64,000 nucleotides of DNA from Vigna angularis (taxonomy: Eukaryota; Streptophyta; Magnoliopsida; Fabales; Fabaceae). Where the stretch lies: assembly GCF_016808095.1 (NCBI RefSeq), contig NC_068976.1:29496871-29560870 (forward strand), written 5' to 3'. Positions 37,401 through 49,260 of the stretch are shown in pieces. The translations under genes and the position numbers were made by a program. Numbering within the stretch: the stretch's first letter is position 1; every line of letters begins with the position of its first letter. The notes under the pieces are model-generated. The model saw nothing but the letters and a program-made list of their open reading frames with translations, searched no databases and was not told where the DNA came from.

Positions 37401-40400
37401 TAATGACAAGCTTTTGCTTGTGCAAGCCCTACGTAAAGGAGGGGAAGTTGTTGCTGTCACAGGAGACGGCACCAATGATGCTCCTGCACTTCATGAGGTC
37501 TGTCTAATTCTTTGGATGCATCCCTTTGACTGAAAATCATATTTATTTCAATGTGAACACATTTGAACATGTCATGGAGCATCCGTATATGATTGGCATG
37601 ACTTGCATAAACTTTTCTCATTAAAATTGTTCTGATAGACATGAAGTTCTGCGTACTTCGTTCTTTAGTAGGGAGTTGTTCTAATGTATTCACGTAGGAT
37701 TGTAGTTGCAGTTGAATGCCAAAAGCCTGGTGAATGTCAAAAGTTTACTGCGATCAACACCATTCCGGATGTAACAATAATTACTAACTTTTGGAATACA
37801 AATGCAATCAGTGGTGATTTTAGATATTCTTTCTATGAACAAAAACCTTTTTCTATCATGATGCCAATAGCTGTTGCCTTCTAATAGTACATTCTAAAAA
37901 TAAACCAGCTTAATGTGTTTGAATAACATTTGAAAAGTTGAAGTGGGGAGGAAGAAATGAAAAGAGATGGAGAAAAAGCCAGTCTCATTGTGTGCTTTTT
38001 AAGGAAATATTAAGGGCTGTTTAGTTTAATAAAATGTTTTCTTCTTTCATTTCTTGATTTCACAAATAGTTTTTTTGCATATATTTGATAACAAAATTAA
38101 CTACTAAGTGAAAAAGAGTTGACCTCTTCGGTAATTTTTTATGAAAAAGGAAGTAAAAACAGAAAATGTTTTCTAAAACTGAGAATGCCATTATTTGTCA
38201 GCAAAGTGTTTTTCTCCGCAAGACCAGTAAATTGAATGTATTTCTTTCTCTTTTTTTGGCCTTAAATTTAATGCATTTCTAGCAACAGATTTGTTGCAAT
38301 TAACATAGAGATGCCTTGGGTAATTCCTGTGTAATAGTTTTCTTCGTGCTTGCTGTGCCTCCGTTTCTTATTATTAAAATAATTCCTGTTAACTAAAAAA
38401 AAACCTTGTTATAGTTAATCTCGTGCTTTACTATTTTGTATTTTTAGGCAGACATTGGTCTTTCTATGGGCATCCAAGGAACTGAAGTTGCAAAAGAAAG
38501 TTCAGATATTATAATCCTAGATGATAACTTTGCATCAGTAGTAAAGGTTGGTGTTCTCTTTAATATATTCACAGGCTTCGTTATGGTACTGTCTTATTTT
38601 TCCCGCGACTTTGCCTAGTAATTACTTAATAGATTCTAGAGAAAGTTATTTCTTTTTCGTTTGCCTTTATTTTGTTTTGTTAGGCTTTTATTTTGAAGTT
38701 TTCCTTTTTGACCCTTCCGACTTAAACCAAGTGGCTATGAATTTAGCATGGCTGAGAAACAAGCAATTTTGTTACTTAAGGAGTGGTTTTTTGCACCATG
38801 ATACTGGTGTCCAATAGATTGGTCATCCTATAATTGTGTATGAGTCTATATCATTCTTTGTGCAGGTTGTCCGCTGGGGGCGCTCTGTATATGCAAATAT
38901 TCAAAAATTTATTCAGTTCCAGCTTACAGTTAATGTTGCTGCTCTTGTAATAAATGTTGTGGCAGCCATAACTTCTGGTGATGTTCCTCTAAATGCAGTA
39001 CAAGTACGTATCTCCTCATCTCTCTTTTTTAGCACCTACATTTACACCCTAATACTCTGCTTGGATGAGGTGTCAAACAGAGAGGGAAAGAAAAAGAAAA
39101 TAATACAGGTGTATAAATTGAAGGAAAATCAAACAGAAAAGAGATGTTGTTTGGACAAAATAAAAATCAGAAGAAATGAAGAAAATTTTCTGTGCTTGTT
39201 TGAATGAAAGATAAAGTGTGAAAAAGTAGAGGCATGGTATAAAAAATTCTTTTACACTAATTAAAATAATTAAATATTACTTAAAAATGTAAATTTTAAT
39301 TATAGAATTTTTTCTTAATATAAGATTATTCATTGCTTTTTGTAAAAAATAAAAAAAAAATGCGGACCTATTAAAGCGGAAAGAAGGTGAAAAATAATAG
39401 GCAATCCAATCAGATTTCGACCGCAGCCTAAATCTTGAGGCAATGAAATTGTGGGCCCTTCTTTATCTTGTCAATTATAAACAAGCTTTCCTGATTTTCC
39501 TTAATTTATTGTAATCTAATATTTGTAAGATGTACTACCAAGCGGATTGAGCTTGCTTCAAAGGTATTGTTTTGGATGGGCTGCCAAACCGCGATGATGA
39601 GTAGAAGTAGCTTATTCCTTTTTGTTTAGTTCAGCACTCACCTTTGTGAATTATATTTCTCATGGGTTTAGTGTTTGTCATTAAGAAATAAGATTGAGAA
39701 TTACGTACAAAAGCAGATTAGATGCATGTTTAAATTAAACTTTGAAAATATAAGTTTGCTTTAAAGTATGTCGATAAAATATTTAATTGGATACTAACAA
39801 TCAAAAATACTTTTACTTATCTTTTTTTTTGTAAGTATACAAACTAAAAGTATTTTTACTTTAAAAAAAGCAACTCATTTGTTGTCTCTGACCAAAAGTT
39901 TTGCTCCAAATGTACGTTTGACGTTCCCTAAGCAGATCCCAAATATCCTAAAATCGTCGTCAATGAAAAATGGTGTAATTTTGGTTTTGATGTACATGCT
40001 CTTGGGTGCAGCTTTTGTGGGTCAACCTTATCATGGATACACTTGGGGCGCTTGCACTGGCTACTGAACCGCCAACAGACAGCCTAATGCGCAGATCACC
40101 AGTTGGCCGAAGGTTTGGAATGATTGGCTTTCTCATTCAGCAGTTTAATATTTTTAGTACTCTATAACTGCGCAGATCTGGCATATAAACGCCCATGCAC
40201 ATATACATGTCTATCACTTGATGCTGGCACGGTCTATAGGAACAGGTTGTCTGATTTTCTGATGCATAATTTCAACGAGAACGGCATAACATACTGTTGG
40301 TTTTGAGTCACGTTCTACAATTGTTTTTACGATGATGTTTTCATTTTTCAATTTAATTTAAATTTCATGTAAAAATCTATTTTCTGCTGTAACATAAGGA

Positions 40401-42386
40401 TAAAATGGAAGAGGACAAAGTACGGCGTAGCACTTCAGAGGATAAAGTGCACTTCTAATTAATTAGAATTGCCATAAATTAAATTAAATACATAAATGAC
40501 GAGAATGATATAAGATTAACTCAACAGAACTGGAAAGTGTGGCAATAATTTAATAAAACTTGTGGCATTGTTGAAGTTTGAGGCCCTTGCGTGCTGTTGT
40601 AGATGGATCTATTTGGTTTGAAGTTAAAATACACGTTTTGACTATGATCTTACGTTTGGCTTTCAGAGAACCTCTTATAACAAATATCATGTGGAGAAAC
40701 CTGATTGTACAGGTAAATTAGATCAGTTTATTCTATGTAGAGACTTATTAATTTAGGTCCTATTATCTAATGGCTATTATTTATTATCGTAGGCTGTCTA
40801 TCAAATCACAGTTCTTCTCGTTCTTAACTTCCATGGTGAAAGTATTCTACCCAAACAAGATACTAGAGCTGATTCCTTTCAAGTAAAGAATACTTTAATT
40901 TTCAACGCGTTCGTCCTGTGCCAAGTAAGTGATTTGAAATATGTAAATTTGATATATTACGCAAGTCTGTCTCTGAAGAATCACTGTTTTACCCCTTTCT
41001 TTTCCTTTTATATATTTTATCCTTTGCTTGTTGATTTTTTCCGTTGTTGATGGACTGAACCCCTTTATTCTCGTTAGTTAATCTGCGATCTTTTGTAATT
41101 TCACTTTCAAAGAAAAGGATTGTTTTTATTTGTGATTTTAGAATTTCAAGATGGTATTAAATACTAATTTTTCAATTATATCCTTATAGAAAAAAGAGAA
41201 AAATATTATGTAAAATTTCAAAGTTATAAACAAGAGAGATAGATAACATACCAAAAGATTACAAATAATTTTAGTAAAACCGAAGAGATGAATTACTTGT
41301 TGAATTTGTTATAATCTCAAATGTCCGATAGTGAAAAGAAGGGTGTACTAGAAAACTATTGATGTTCTAGTATTTTTTTCTTTTCAAAAGATTAATGTTT
41401 TACAAAATTCAAGTTTCATAATTTTTTTTCACGCATACCCTTAATTAAAATAATTAGATTAAACTGGACTTCCAATCTTTTTGAAAAGTAATTCAATAAT
41501 GATTTTAGATAAATATGTTAAACTTTCAGTTCGTTTGCAGAAAGAAACCAAGTGTCATGTTCAATTATTGAATGTGTAGAACAGTAGAGTGATGTTTTTA
41601 AATCCACTTTACCCTTCATCGCATTTTGAAAGCGAATTGCAACTATAAAAGTACTATACTGATGGGAAGATGTTTTAATTTACTAATTCGGCCAATTCTT
41701 ATGAAACAATTTTAATTGTTTCAAATTACAGTTATTCAATGAATTCAATGCTCGGAAACCCGAGGAAATGAATGTTTTCCGTGGGGTGACAAAGAACAAA
41801 CTTTTCATGGGAATTGTTGGAGCAACCTTTATACTTCAGGTGAATAATCATCTCTGCTCTATTGTGTTCTTAATTATTATTATTATTATTTCTTAACATT
41901 TGTTTGCCTTCTCACTCTACTTCAAATTGTTAGATAATCATCATCGAGTTCCTTGGAAAGTTCACCTCAACAGTGAGGCTTGATTGGAAGCTGTGGCTTG
42001 CTTCTCTTGTTATTGGCTTTGTCAGGTTAGTTAACTCATCTGCATTGGCATTTGATAACAACGGTTCTTGGAGTGCCAATGAATCATGCATTCTCGCTCT
42101 TTGGTCATTGCTCACATCTCAAGACCTCTGTGTGCTTCATTTTACAACACTACCACTATTATTGAATTCCTTCTGTAAACATATTTTAGCTTCGCTGTAT
42201 GTATGATTCAAACAGAAGCTTCTGCATTTTGCAACAAATCTTATCTCATAGTTATTGCTTTTGCCATCTTCCAGCTGGCCCCTTGCTATAGCTGGAAAAT
42301 TCATTCCAGTTCCAAAAACACCATTGGCTCGTTACTTCAAGAAGCCACTAAGGAGATTAAGAAGGTCTAGATCTCGTGCTGCATAA
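28455..42386 (+). CDS. ACA9: Autoinhibited plasma-membrane Ca2+-ATPase (P2B type, ACA9-like)
   Basis: ATP-driven, calmodulin-regulated Ca2+ export pump. Exons: 28455-28685, 29583-29699, 29783-29822, 30502-30617, 30704-30835, 30936-31025, 31600-31669, 31912-31982, 32080-32163, 32247-32324, 32403-32474, 33211-33294, 33403-33485, 33590-33698, 33780-33835, 33956-33998, 34079-34162, 34979-35116, 35448-35513, 35623-35721, 35914-36024, 36385-36552, 36786-36845, 36984-37148, 37381-37497, 38448-38546, 38866-39003, 40012-40112, 40667-40712, 40793-40924, 41732-41839, 41934-42025, 42275-42386 (33 exons, 1103 aa, no stops). Seen: Asp/Asn/Ser-rich N-terminus; calmodulin-binding/autoinhibitory block [19 protein letters not shown] (about 73-91); TGES (338-341); PEGLP (468-472); phosphorylated Asp in DKTGTLT (D511); [14 protein letters not shown] (816-824). 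The start has A at -3; a second Met lies two codons on. The N-terminal type and sequence words favour ACA9 over ACA8/10. Intron 4 appears to be GC-AG. Confidence 0.95.
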
Positions 42387-42520
42387 TAGGCACCGGTTCC
42401 TGCAAGGGATAACTAGCAATTCATATTAAGCTAACTTCACAACAACTACAATATACAGTATATTATAACTACATATTGCTGAATCAACCTTCTAGAATTC
42501 CAATGTAATGTATATTTACT

Positions 42521-42526
42521 AATAAA
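42521..42526 (+). terminator. Candidate polyadenylation signal of the Ca2+-ATPase gene
   Basis: AATAAA 135 bases after the stop codon, in a T-rich context. Plant signals are loose, so this is only the best candidate. Confidence 0.45.
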
Positions 42527-42539
42527 TCCCGAAGGGGTT

Positions 42540-43257
42540 TAAGCATAAAGCAATCATTACGTTATTCCTTTTACTTCTAACTTCATTTCACTTTTTTAAG
42601 TTTTTGGTTCAAATGTACATTGTAACATCTCTAGATACTGTTAGAGTTGCCTCTATAAACAATATCAAACTGACTTTATAGCAATGGAGACATTCGATTC
42701 CGCAAACAGAGAAAGTAAATAATAGCTTATTTTGGGCTTTTAGCCAGTTCATATACGTTTTGTTGTTTAGTATCTTCTATACAAATTTTTACAATGCGAA
42801 AAATGACCGACTAATCGAGTTAATGTTCCTCCAATTATTACCATTCCTTTACAGGACTGTCATAATATTAGTGTTTTTTTTGTTTCATCTACTAGTTGTA
42901 CTGTCATGCAACGGACGGGATTTAATGAAGTGCAATAGACGTGTTTTTAGAGATAAATAGTGAATAAATTTCTTTATATAAGATTTGTGACCAATTTATT
43001 GAGGAAAAGGTTAATTATTAGAAACTTATAAATGAAGACATGATATGATATAAAAATGTAAGAACTTTCCGTTTCATGAAATTTAGCACACTGTCTATAT
43101 ATATAATATATGAAGATCATAATGAGGTCAAGCCATATGCATTTCAATATTTAAAGATTGGAATCAAATATATATAATAAATGGAAGAACAAAAGTTGAA
43201 TAAATGATTATGACAAAAATATATGCACATGGTCCCTTCTAAAGGTTTTCAAATATT
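42540..43257. other. Spacer downstream of the Ca2+-ATPase gene
   Basis: AT-rich, with no gene recognised. The open stretch at 42760-42960 is hydrophobic and matches nothing known to me. Confidence 0.4.
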
Positions 43258-44349
43258 TCTTTATAAACAACGTTACTCTTGACTTTGTTATCATCATCCA
43301 AAATGAGTATCTTAATTTTTTTTTCACTCTTGATACTCATACGTATAATTGTCCATGTGTAAAAATTCGATGTGGAAAATAAAGTTCAACTTTACATAGA
43401 GATTATCCTTAACTCTTGTTTATTGTCATTGCAAAACACAAACATATAAGGAATTGTCTTAGCTGAAACTTGAAAGGTAATCTTAAACTAAAAGATATCA
43501 AATCCATTATTGGGATGAAAATTTTATCACCAATGTTTTTGTCAGTGATTACCATAACAAATATAACAATTTTATCCAAATCAGTTACTTGCAACCTTGT
43601 ATCGCCACACAAACAATTTCCATGGTCAATATTTCTAAAGAGTATGATCGATACACCCACTTTCAACTTAAGTGTATGATTAGAAATCCCTGAACATTTA
43701 ATATCATTCAAGAATTACGTTGTAAACCACTTAGCCTGTACCTTTTCATCTTCATTAGATTGACAAGGTGTGTCATCACTTAAATAAGTTTCTTATTAAT
43801 CAGGTATAAGAGATAGAATGAAATCATTGGCTTTTTCTACATACTCAACTGTAGGACATGCATTGCAACATCATTACAGAAATTATGATTGATCATATCA
43901 TTCAATAACTTTGGATGAACAAAATCCACTAAAGACTCTAATCATGAACCATTGTTTTTAATTAGTAAATCTTTTGGTATTTCAATATTGTCTTCACCAT
44001 TTTCATTCAAATCCATTTTTTCATTATCAATTTGTAAAATCCAGTAAGCAAATTCTTTTATATCATTGACATGGCCAATTGTAATTCTAATCCTTAATCT
44101 CATGTTTTATCAGAGCTTAAGAATTTTCCAGTGTCTCCATAACTCAAAATAGTTTATTGCACTTTCCAAAATGTCATATCTTGAAGTCTTCAGGCAGAAT
44201 TTGTCTTAAATCACCTCCCAAAACAACAAATTTTCAACCAAATGGTTTATGAGAATTTTGTTCCTTTTTGGCTCTCATAATATCTCTCAAAGTTTTATCA
44301 AATGCTTCAAAACAAAATCGATTTATCATTGGGGCTCCATCCTATATAA
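43258..44349 (-). pseudogene. PIF1-like (Helitron-type) DNA helicase remnant
   Basis: On the - strand, scattered over frames, it reads APMINRFCFEAFDKTLRDIM, then FVVLGGDLRQILP (helicase motif with the GGD-RQ-LP signature), RIRITIGHVNDI, CSGISNHTLKLKVGVSIILF, RNIDHGNCLCGDTRLQV, ITDKNIGDKIFIPIMDLI, LPFKFQLRQF, CFAMTINKS and finally KILILDDDNKVKSNVVYKEI. This is the C-terminal two thirds of plant PIF1-family helicases, which in plants are mostly carried by Helitrons. It is dead: several stops and frame changes, the Walker A region missing, and the DEAPM Walker B Glu replaced by Gly. It ends abruptly at about 44349 next to a CA/CT-rich microsatellite. I saw no Rep domain or Helitron end. Confidence 0.85.
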
Positions 44350-44420
44350 ACACCCACACCCACTCCCACTCCCACACACACTCTCCCCCTCCCCTTTCCT
44401 CTCTCTCTCTCTACTTGACC
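44350..44420. repeat. CCCACA/CACTC and CT microsatellite
   Basis: CACCCACACCCACTCCCACT-type repeats followed by CTCTCTCTCT (about 44403-44414). It abuts the helicase remnant. Confidence 0.75.
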
Positions 44421-44559
44421 TTTAACACAAATCATACATTTTCATCTCAATTTATTTTCAAATACCACCATTTATCACATAAAAAGCATTCAATCCCAAT
44501 TATTTATTGAAAAATAACAATATAGTGAAAACCAACAATTTTTAACCGCTAAAATAATT

Positions 44560-45600
44560 TAAAACAGAATTTTCAAAATTTTGAAACATTGCTTAGCCTA
44601 GACTTGGGTCTTGCTTGCCTAGCTAGAGGTCATGCTCCCAATGAGAAACCTTTAAAAGTCTTATCATAACAACTTGTCAAGCGAGAAAATTGTCTTGTCT
44701 AATGATCCAATCACTAGAAGAGGCTTGCCCCAAAACTTCATTCACCTAATGATCAATCCTTTCTGAGCTCTCATGATTTCCACAAAGTTAATTTTTGTGC
44801 ACTGAGATATTGCTCACCTAACAAACTAAAACATTAAGAGTGTTGTTTAAAGGCTCACTCAATGATTTATTTTGGTTTGTCCAGTGAGAAATGAGATATG
44901 AGCTCTCGGTATTTTCAAAAAATTTATTTCACTCAGCAAGAGGATGGTTCGCCCAACGAGTATGCATAAATAAAAATGCTTAGCAAATATATTAGAGCTT
45001 CAAAGTGACACCAATTGAACTCTTTAAATGCTTCCTCATACCAAATTGGTATATTTATTAAAAAAAACCTCTCAATGAACCTATTTGACTAGTTTAATAT
45101 ATCAATTTAGTTCACTACGCACATAAACAAATACATTTCACAAGTATCAAATCACTCTCACATTTAAAAAATCAACAACATTACCACTATTCATCACCAT
45201 AAATTTCATTGTTCCAAAATAAATAAGAATACCACGTCATTCTCATAACAAAATCATTTAATCTAGTGTATTATCAACAAAAATAAGTTAGCTTCTCTTA
45301 GCTAGATTAACCCTAAGACTTAACAACGTTCTAAGAACTCTAACATTCACATGAAACTCTACTAAACATAAAAAATTCAAATACAATCTAAACATATATT
45401 AGTAGAGATTCAATTTGAACCTCTTTCACTCTCAAAACTTTTAATAATTGACTAAAAAAATGAGTAAAAGAACTTACTCAAAAAAATTATGATGAGGTAA
45501 AATTATAGTACTTTTTAGGAAATAAAACTCAATTAACTTATTTTTCTATTTACAAGTCAAGCTTTTAATAGTAAAATAATCAAACATTATATTAAGCATA
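44560..45600. repeat. Degraded LTR-like repeat with CGCCCAACGAG / CTCAGCGAG-type words
   Basis: Contains variants such as TCACCTAACAAACT, CTCACTCAATGA, CACTCAGCAAGAGG and TTCGCCCAACGAG that recur in a sharper form at 48770-49050. The following 500 bases have the same A/C-rich composition and word style as 49060-49560. No coding sequence. I read it as an old LTR of the same family; boundaries are not defined. Confidence 0.45.
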
Positions 45601-45716
45601 TTAGGAAAATAAAATTTCCAAAAAACGACCATTACAAGTATGCCCGGAAATAATAAATCCATAAAATGAATTAGAGAAAGACATGAATAATTGCTTATCT
45701 ACTAAAATTCTATAAT

Positions 45717-45789
45717 CGCCGTCTGTGGGAATCGAACCCACGACCACATGGTTAAAAGCCATGCGCTCTACCAGCTGAGCTAAGACGGC
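45717..45789 (-). tRNA. tRNA-Lys (anticodon UUU)
   Basis: Complete cloverleaf on the - strand: acceptor GCCGTCT / AGACGGC with discriminator G; D arm GCTC-AGCTGGTA-GAGC; anticodon stem CATGG / CCATG with loop CTTTTAA (anticodon TTT); T arm GTGGG-TTCGATT-CCCAC. A- and B-box words are intact, no intron, and CCA is not encoded. A TTTT terminator follows within about ten bases (45704-45707 on the + strand). Confidence 0.97.
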
Positions 45790-46381
45790 CGGTTGAATGC
45801 TCACGCCACATTTTATGAAATTAAACTTTAATAAGAAATAATATATGACGACAAAGGAGGAACTATATTCCATTTAGGCTCAATCATCAACGTACTTTTA
45901 GTTTTCCCTTTTTAAATGAATTAAAAAATCAAGATTTAAACTCTCGGTCTTCAAGTTTGTTGAAGTCGTTTATATTTAAAACGGTCTCAATTGAATCTAA
46001 ATATTGATAAAATTAAGTTAATTTTGCCCGTTAAATTATCACATACGGCGTTAAAAATGTGATCAGTCCGAATATGATGAGGTGAATATTTTATTACGTA
46101 GAAATAATTAAAAGAAAAACAGATCCTCCACACCGTGAGCCAGGACTGAACCAGATCGCGTGACAAAGCCATCCATTGCAGCGAGAAATCATTGCGTCTC
46201 CGGCGGCCACCACTGCACTTGCGAGAACTTCATCACAGACAACACTTGCGGAAAGGGGATTTCCAATCTTGAATATACTTGTTTGATCGAAAATTTCGTT
46301 TCCTATAAAAACAAGCACAAGTTTCTTTTCTTTTCTGTAATTTGCTTTAGTACAAGAAGCAAACTGAAACCTTTGAAGATT

Positions 46382-46916
46382 CTACGAGTTCTTGGTACAA
46401 TCTGTTGGCTTGAAAGAGACAACTTTTGCTTCTAGATCAAACCCAATCAGATAATTTGATTGAACAAAGTTACCATAAATTCCCCCATTACTACTGGTGT
46501 TGGTGAACCCCAAGCAGAAAACAAAATCTTTTGGTGAAACGAAGGTTTGAAATGGTTTTACCTTCAAAATGAGCAATTAGCACAGGACCAAGAAGATTAT
46601 TCTTTGTTCGATAGCAAAGTTGGATACCCAAATCAGGATCATCCCCGACAGGTTTCATGGAAACCTGGTTCTTCACTTCAGCCACCACACGATCATAAAA
46701 CTGTGTCGGTAAGATAGTTGGAGGTGTTCCAGAATCAAGAAACATGTTACCTTTCTCGACATTTTCTGAAGAATCATCATAGTGCAGATGCTTGTTTCCG
46801 ACATTGATACCTAGTAAGGTTACAAAATAAGGTGTTTTGTCTTCCTTTGTAACCAAAGGTGTCGAAACCACACCACTCCCATATACCTTACTCCCTCTGC
46901 TAGAAACACTCACATC
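46382..46916 (-). pseudogene. CDR1-type aspartic protease, 3' fragment
   Basis: The first piece (46913-46560) reads VSSRGSKVYGSGVVSTPLVT, then PYFVTLLGINVGNKHL, ENVEKGNMFLDSGTPPTILP and LCYRTKNNLLGPVLIAHFEG. The second piece, in another frame (to 46382), reads QTFVSPKDFVFCLGFTNTSS, IYGNFVQSNYLIGFDLEAK, VVSFKPTDCTKNS. This is the C-terminal lobe of plant A1 pepsin-like proteases of the CDR1 group, with the second catalytic Asp in DSGT preserved. The N-terminal lobe with the first catalytic Asp is absent, and a deletion of about one dozen bases after HFEG shifts the frame. It is therefore a non-functional fragment. The sequence GGAAAGGGGATTTCCAAT flanks it at about 46251 and 46923. Confidence 0.85.
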
Positions 46917-47939
46917 AGTGTGGAAAGGGGATTTCCAATTTTTAGGGTATCTGGGTTGGCGATTGGGGTTCGAAACCCACCAAGAAAAAAAAGAACAAAA
47001 TTGGGGAAAGGTTCAGTGAAGAGGTGAAAGGTGACGATTGATTGGAGGGAAGAAGCATAGTCGCCAGATGGAAATATGATTATAAAACATATCACCCCGT
47101 TAAATTTAATAAATAATAACACATGTTCTTTTCAAAATTATAGTTTAACATTAGTTAACAGAACAAAATTACTCAAATTTTCAAATATTTGAATTAAATT
47201 GAGACCTTTGAATTAAATTGAGACCCTTAAATACGAGATTCACTTGAAATTTCTTAATAAATTTAAGGACAATTAGAAAATTTAAACCAAAAATCAATTA
47301 AGTTCACAATCAGTTATTATATAAATATCCAAAAACGTTAAATAAATAATAAATAAATTTATCATTTAAACAATGACGATTGTGAAATTAAAAGAAGTTA
47401 AGAAGTATAAGAAACATAAAGCTTTTTTAAAAAAAAAAAAAAACTCAAAACTTGTGGTCTTCACAACCATTTTCGTTAAATTTAAATCAATAAAAAAAAG
47501 ACACATCTAAAGGTTGTATTTCTAGCATTATTAAGAAAGAAATGAATGCATATTAAAAAGAGTTATCATTACTTTTCTTTTTATAAAATTAAGTGATTAT
47601 ATATGCATGAATAACTTTAAAAGAACAAAATAGGATTTATTCTAACAAAGCAGTTTAAATGTCAAATTTTGAGCATACAAGTCAAAATAACAAAACTTTG
47701 TTTGCTATAATGTTTTATAGGTGCACATTTTGGGTTATCTTGGGGAAAACTAAATAAGAAAAAAAAAGAATAATAGTATATTAAATTCAACAGGATTAAA
47801 AGTAAAGAAATAGTGATACGAGGAGAAGACCTGATTAAGGTAGATAGAAACACTTACAAGATTTTATGAAATATAAGATAAAATGATTAATAGAATCCTC
47901 CCGAAACATTTCAAATTATAAATAAACAAATAGGTTTGT

Positions 47940-47948
<9 letters not shown>
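46917..47948. other. AT-rich intergenic region
   Basis: No gene recognised. A 13-16 base A run lies near 47427-47443. Confidence 0.4.

Positions 47949-48007
<59 letters not shown>
47949..48007. repeat. (TA)n microsatellite
   Basis: An uninterrupted TA run of about 59 bases. Confidence 0.95.
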
Positions 48008-48009
<2 letters not shown>

Positions 48010-48399
48010 CATCTTATTTTAATAGAATATTATTATTAAAATAAATATCACAATCAATATTTAAGAACAAATAATTTAAACTAGAATGAATTATTATCAT
48101 CATCCCAAAAATAATTATAACAATATGACATCAAAATATAAAGCTCTATGACTCGATGTATAACTTGAACTAAAATATTTAATAAAGATATTAAAAAAAA
48201 TTAACTAATTGAATTAGGGATTGCATCTTGCATCATTACTTTCTTTAGGCATATCCACTTTTTCATATATTAGAAATAAAATTAATCTTACATACAATTT
48301 ATTCATAAAAACAAACATATATAACAAGTAAAAACTTAAACAAGATTCAATTATCCAGATATATGCATTGATATAAGACTTTGACAAATTATATATTTG

Positions 48400-49260
48400 T
48401 GGTGACCTCTATTTTTTGCAAAGTTGTTGTTAATGGATTTTACCTTACCTAATACAAGGTTAATCCGTTAATATTTTTGGTCAAGCTAAAGTTCTTAGAC
48501 TATGATCTACTGCTTCTCTCATCTCATACATTATCCTTCTCTACATGAGACTGATTATTATTAGAGTGCCAAAATAACTTTCAATATTGAATTCTTATAT
48601 TAATACATACATTAATAAATTCATTCCTAATCATCCTTGAATTAGTACTAACCATCCGTATACAAATCACTTATACATATAGTTTCATAATATCCTTAAC
48701 AACTTATAAGATCACTTTAAACATACAAAATAGTGAACATGGAAGACTAAATAATCCTGCTAATTTCTCAGCGAGATCATCAACTCGCTTAGCGAGTAGT
48801 GCCTGAAAGTCCACTCACCCAACAACTAGATGTATCGCCTAATGACACAAGCACTAGAACTCACAAAGATTAAATCACTCATAATTCGCCCAACAAAGAA
48901 TTGTCATGCATAATGACAACCAAGTTAGTGAACTCTCTCACTTTGAAGTCGCTCAGCGAGAATATCCTCGCCCAACAACTACCAAGTCAATGACTCTTTG
49001 GCCTTGGCCTCGCCCAACGACACAGTTCCTCACCCAACAAGTCTATATAATTTTTCAAATTTATGTTAGTCTAGACTTACCAGTTCAAGTCAATACCACA
49101 TACACTTCAAGACACACTAATTACGAATCAAACAACATACCTGAACTCAATTCATCACCATTGCGATACAATTCATACAACATCCTCACATTTCACCATA
49201 CAAATAATTCATGAAATTTAGGAACCTAACCTCAATTCAATAGGTTATACTCGTCAAACA
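48400..49260. repeat. Degraded LTR-like repeat with CTCAGCGAG / CGCCCAACGA words
   Basis: CTCAGCGAG, CTTAGCGAG, CTCAGCGAGAAT and CGCCCAACGAC recur between 48768 and 49025. The upstream part (CAAGGTTAATCCGTTAAT near 48456, then ...CTTCTCTACATGAGACTG) is clearly related to 63743-63830 (CAAGGTTAATCCATTAAT ... CTTCTCTAATTGAGACTG). Non-coding; boundaries uncertain. Confidence 0.5.

Noticed and set aside
39004..39207. Extension of Ca2+-ATPase exon 27 into the intron as coding
   Set aside because: The frame stays open by chance. The GTACGT donor at 39004 and the family sequence place the exon end at 39003, continuing at 40012.
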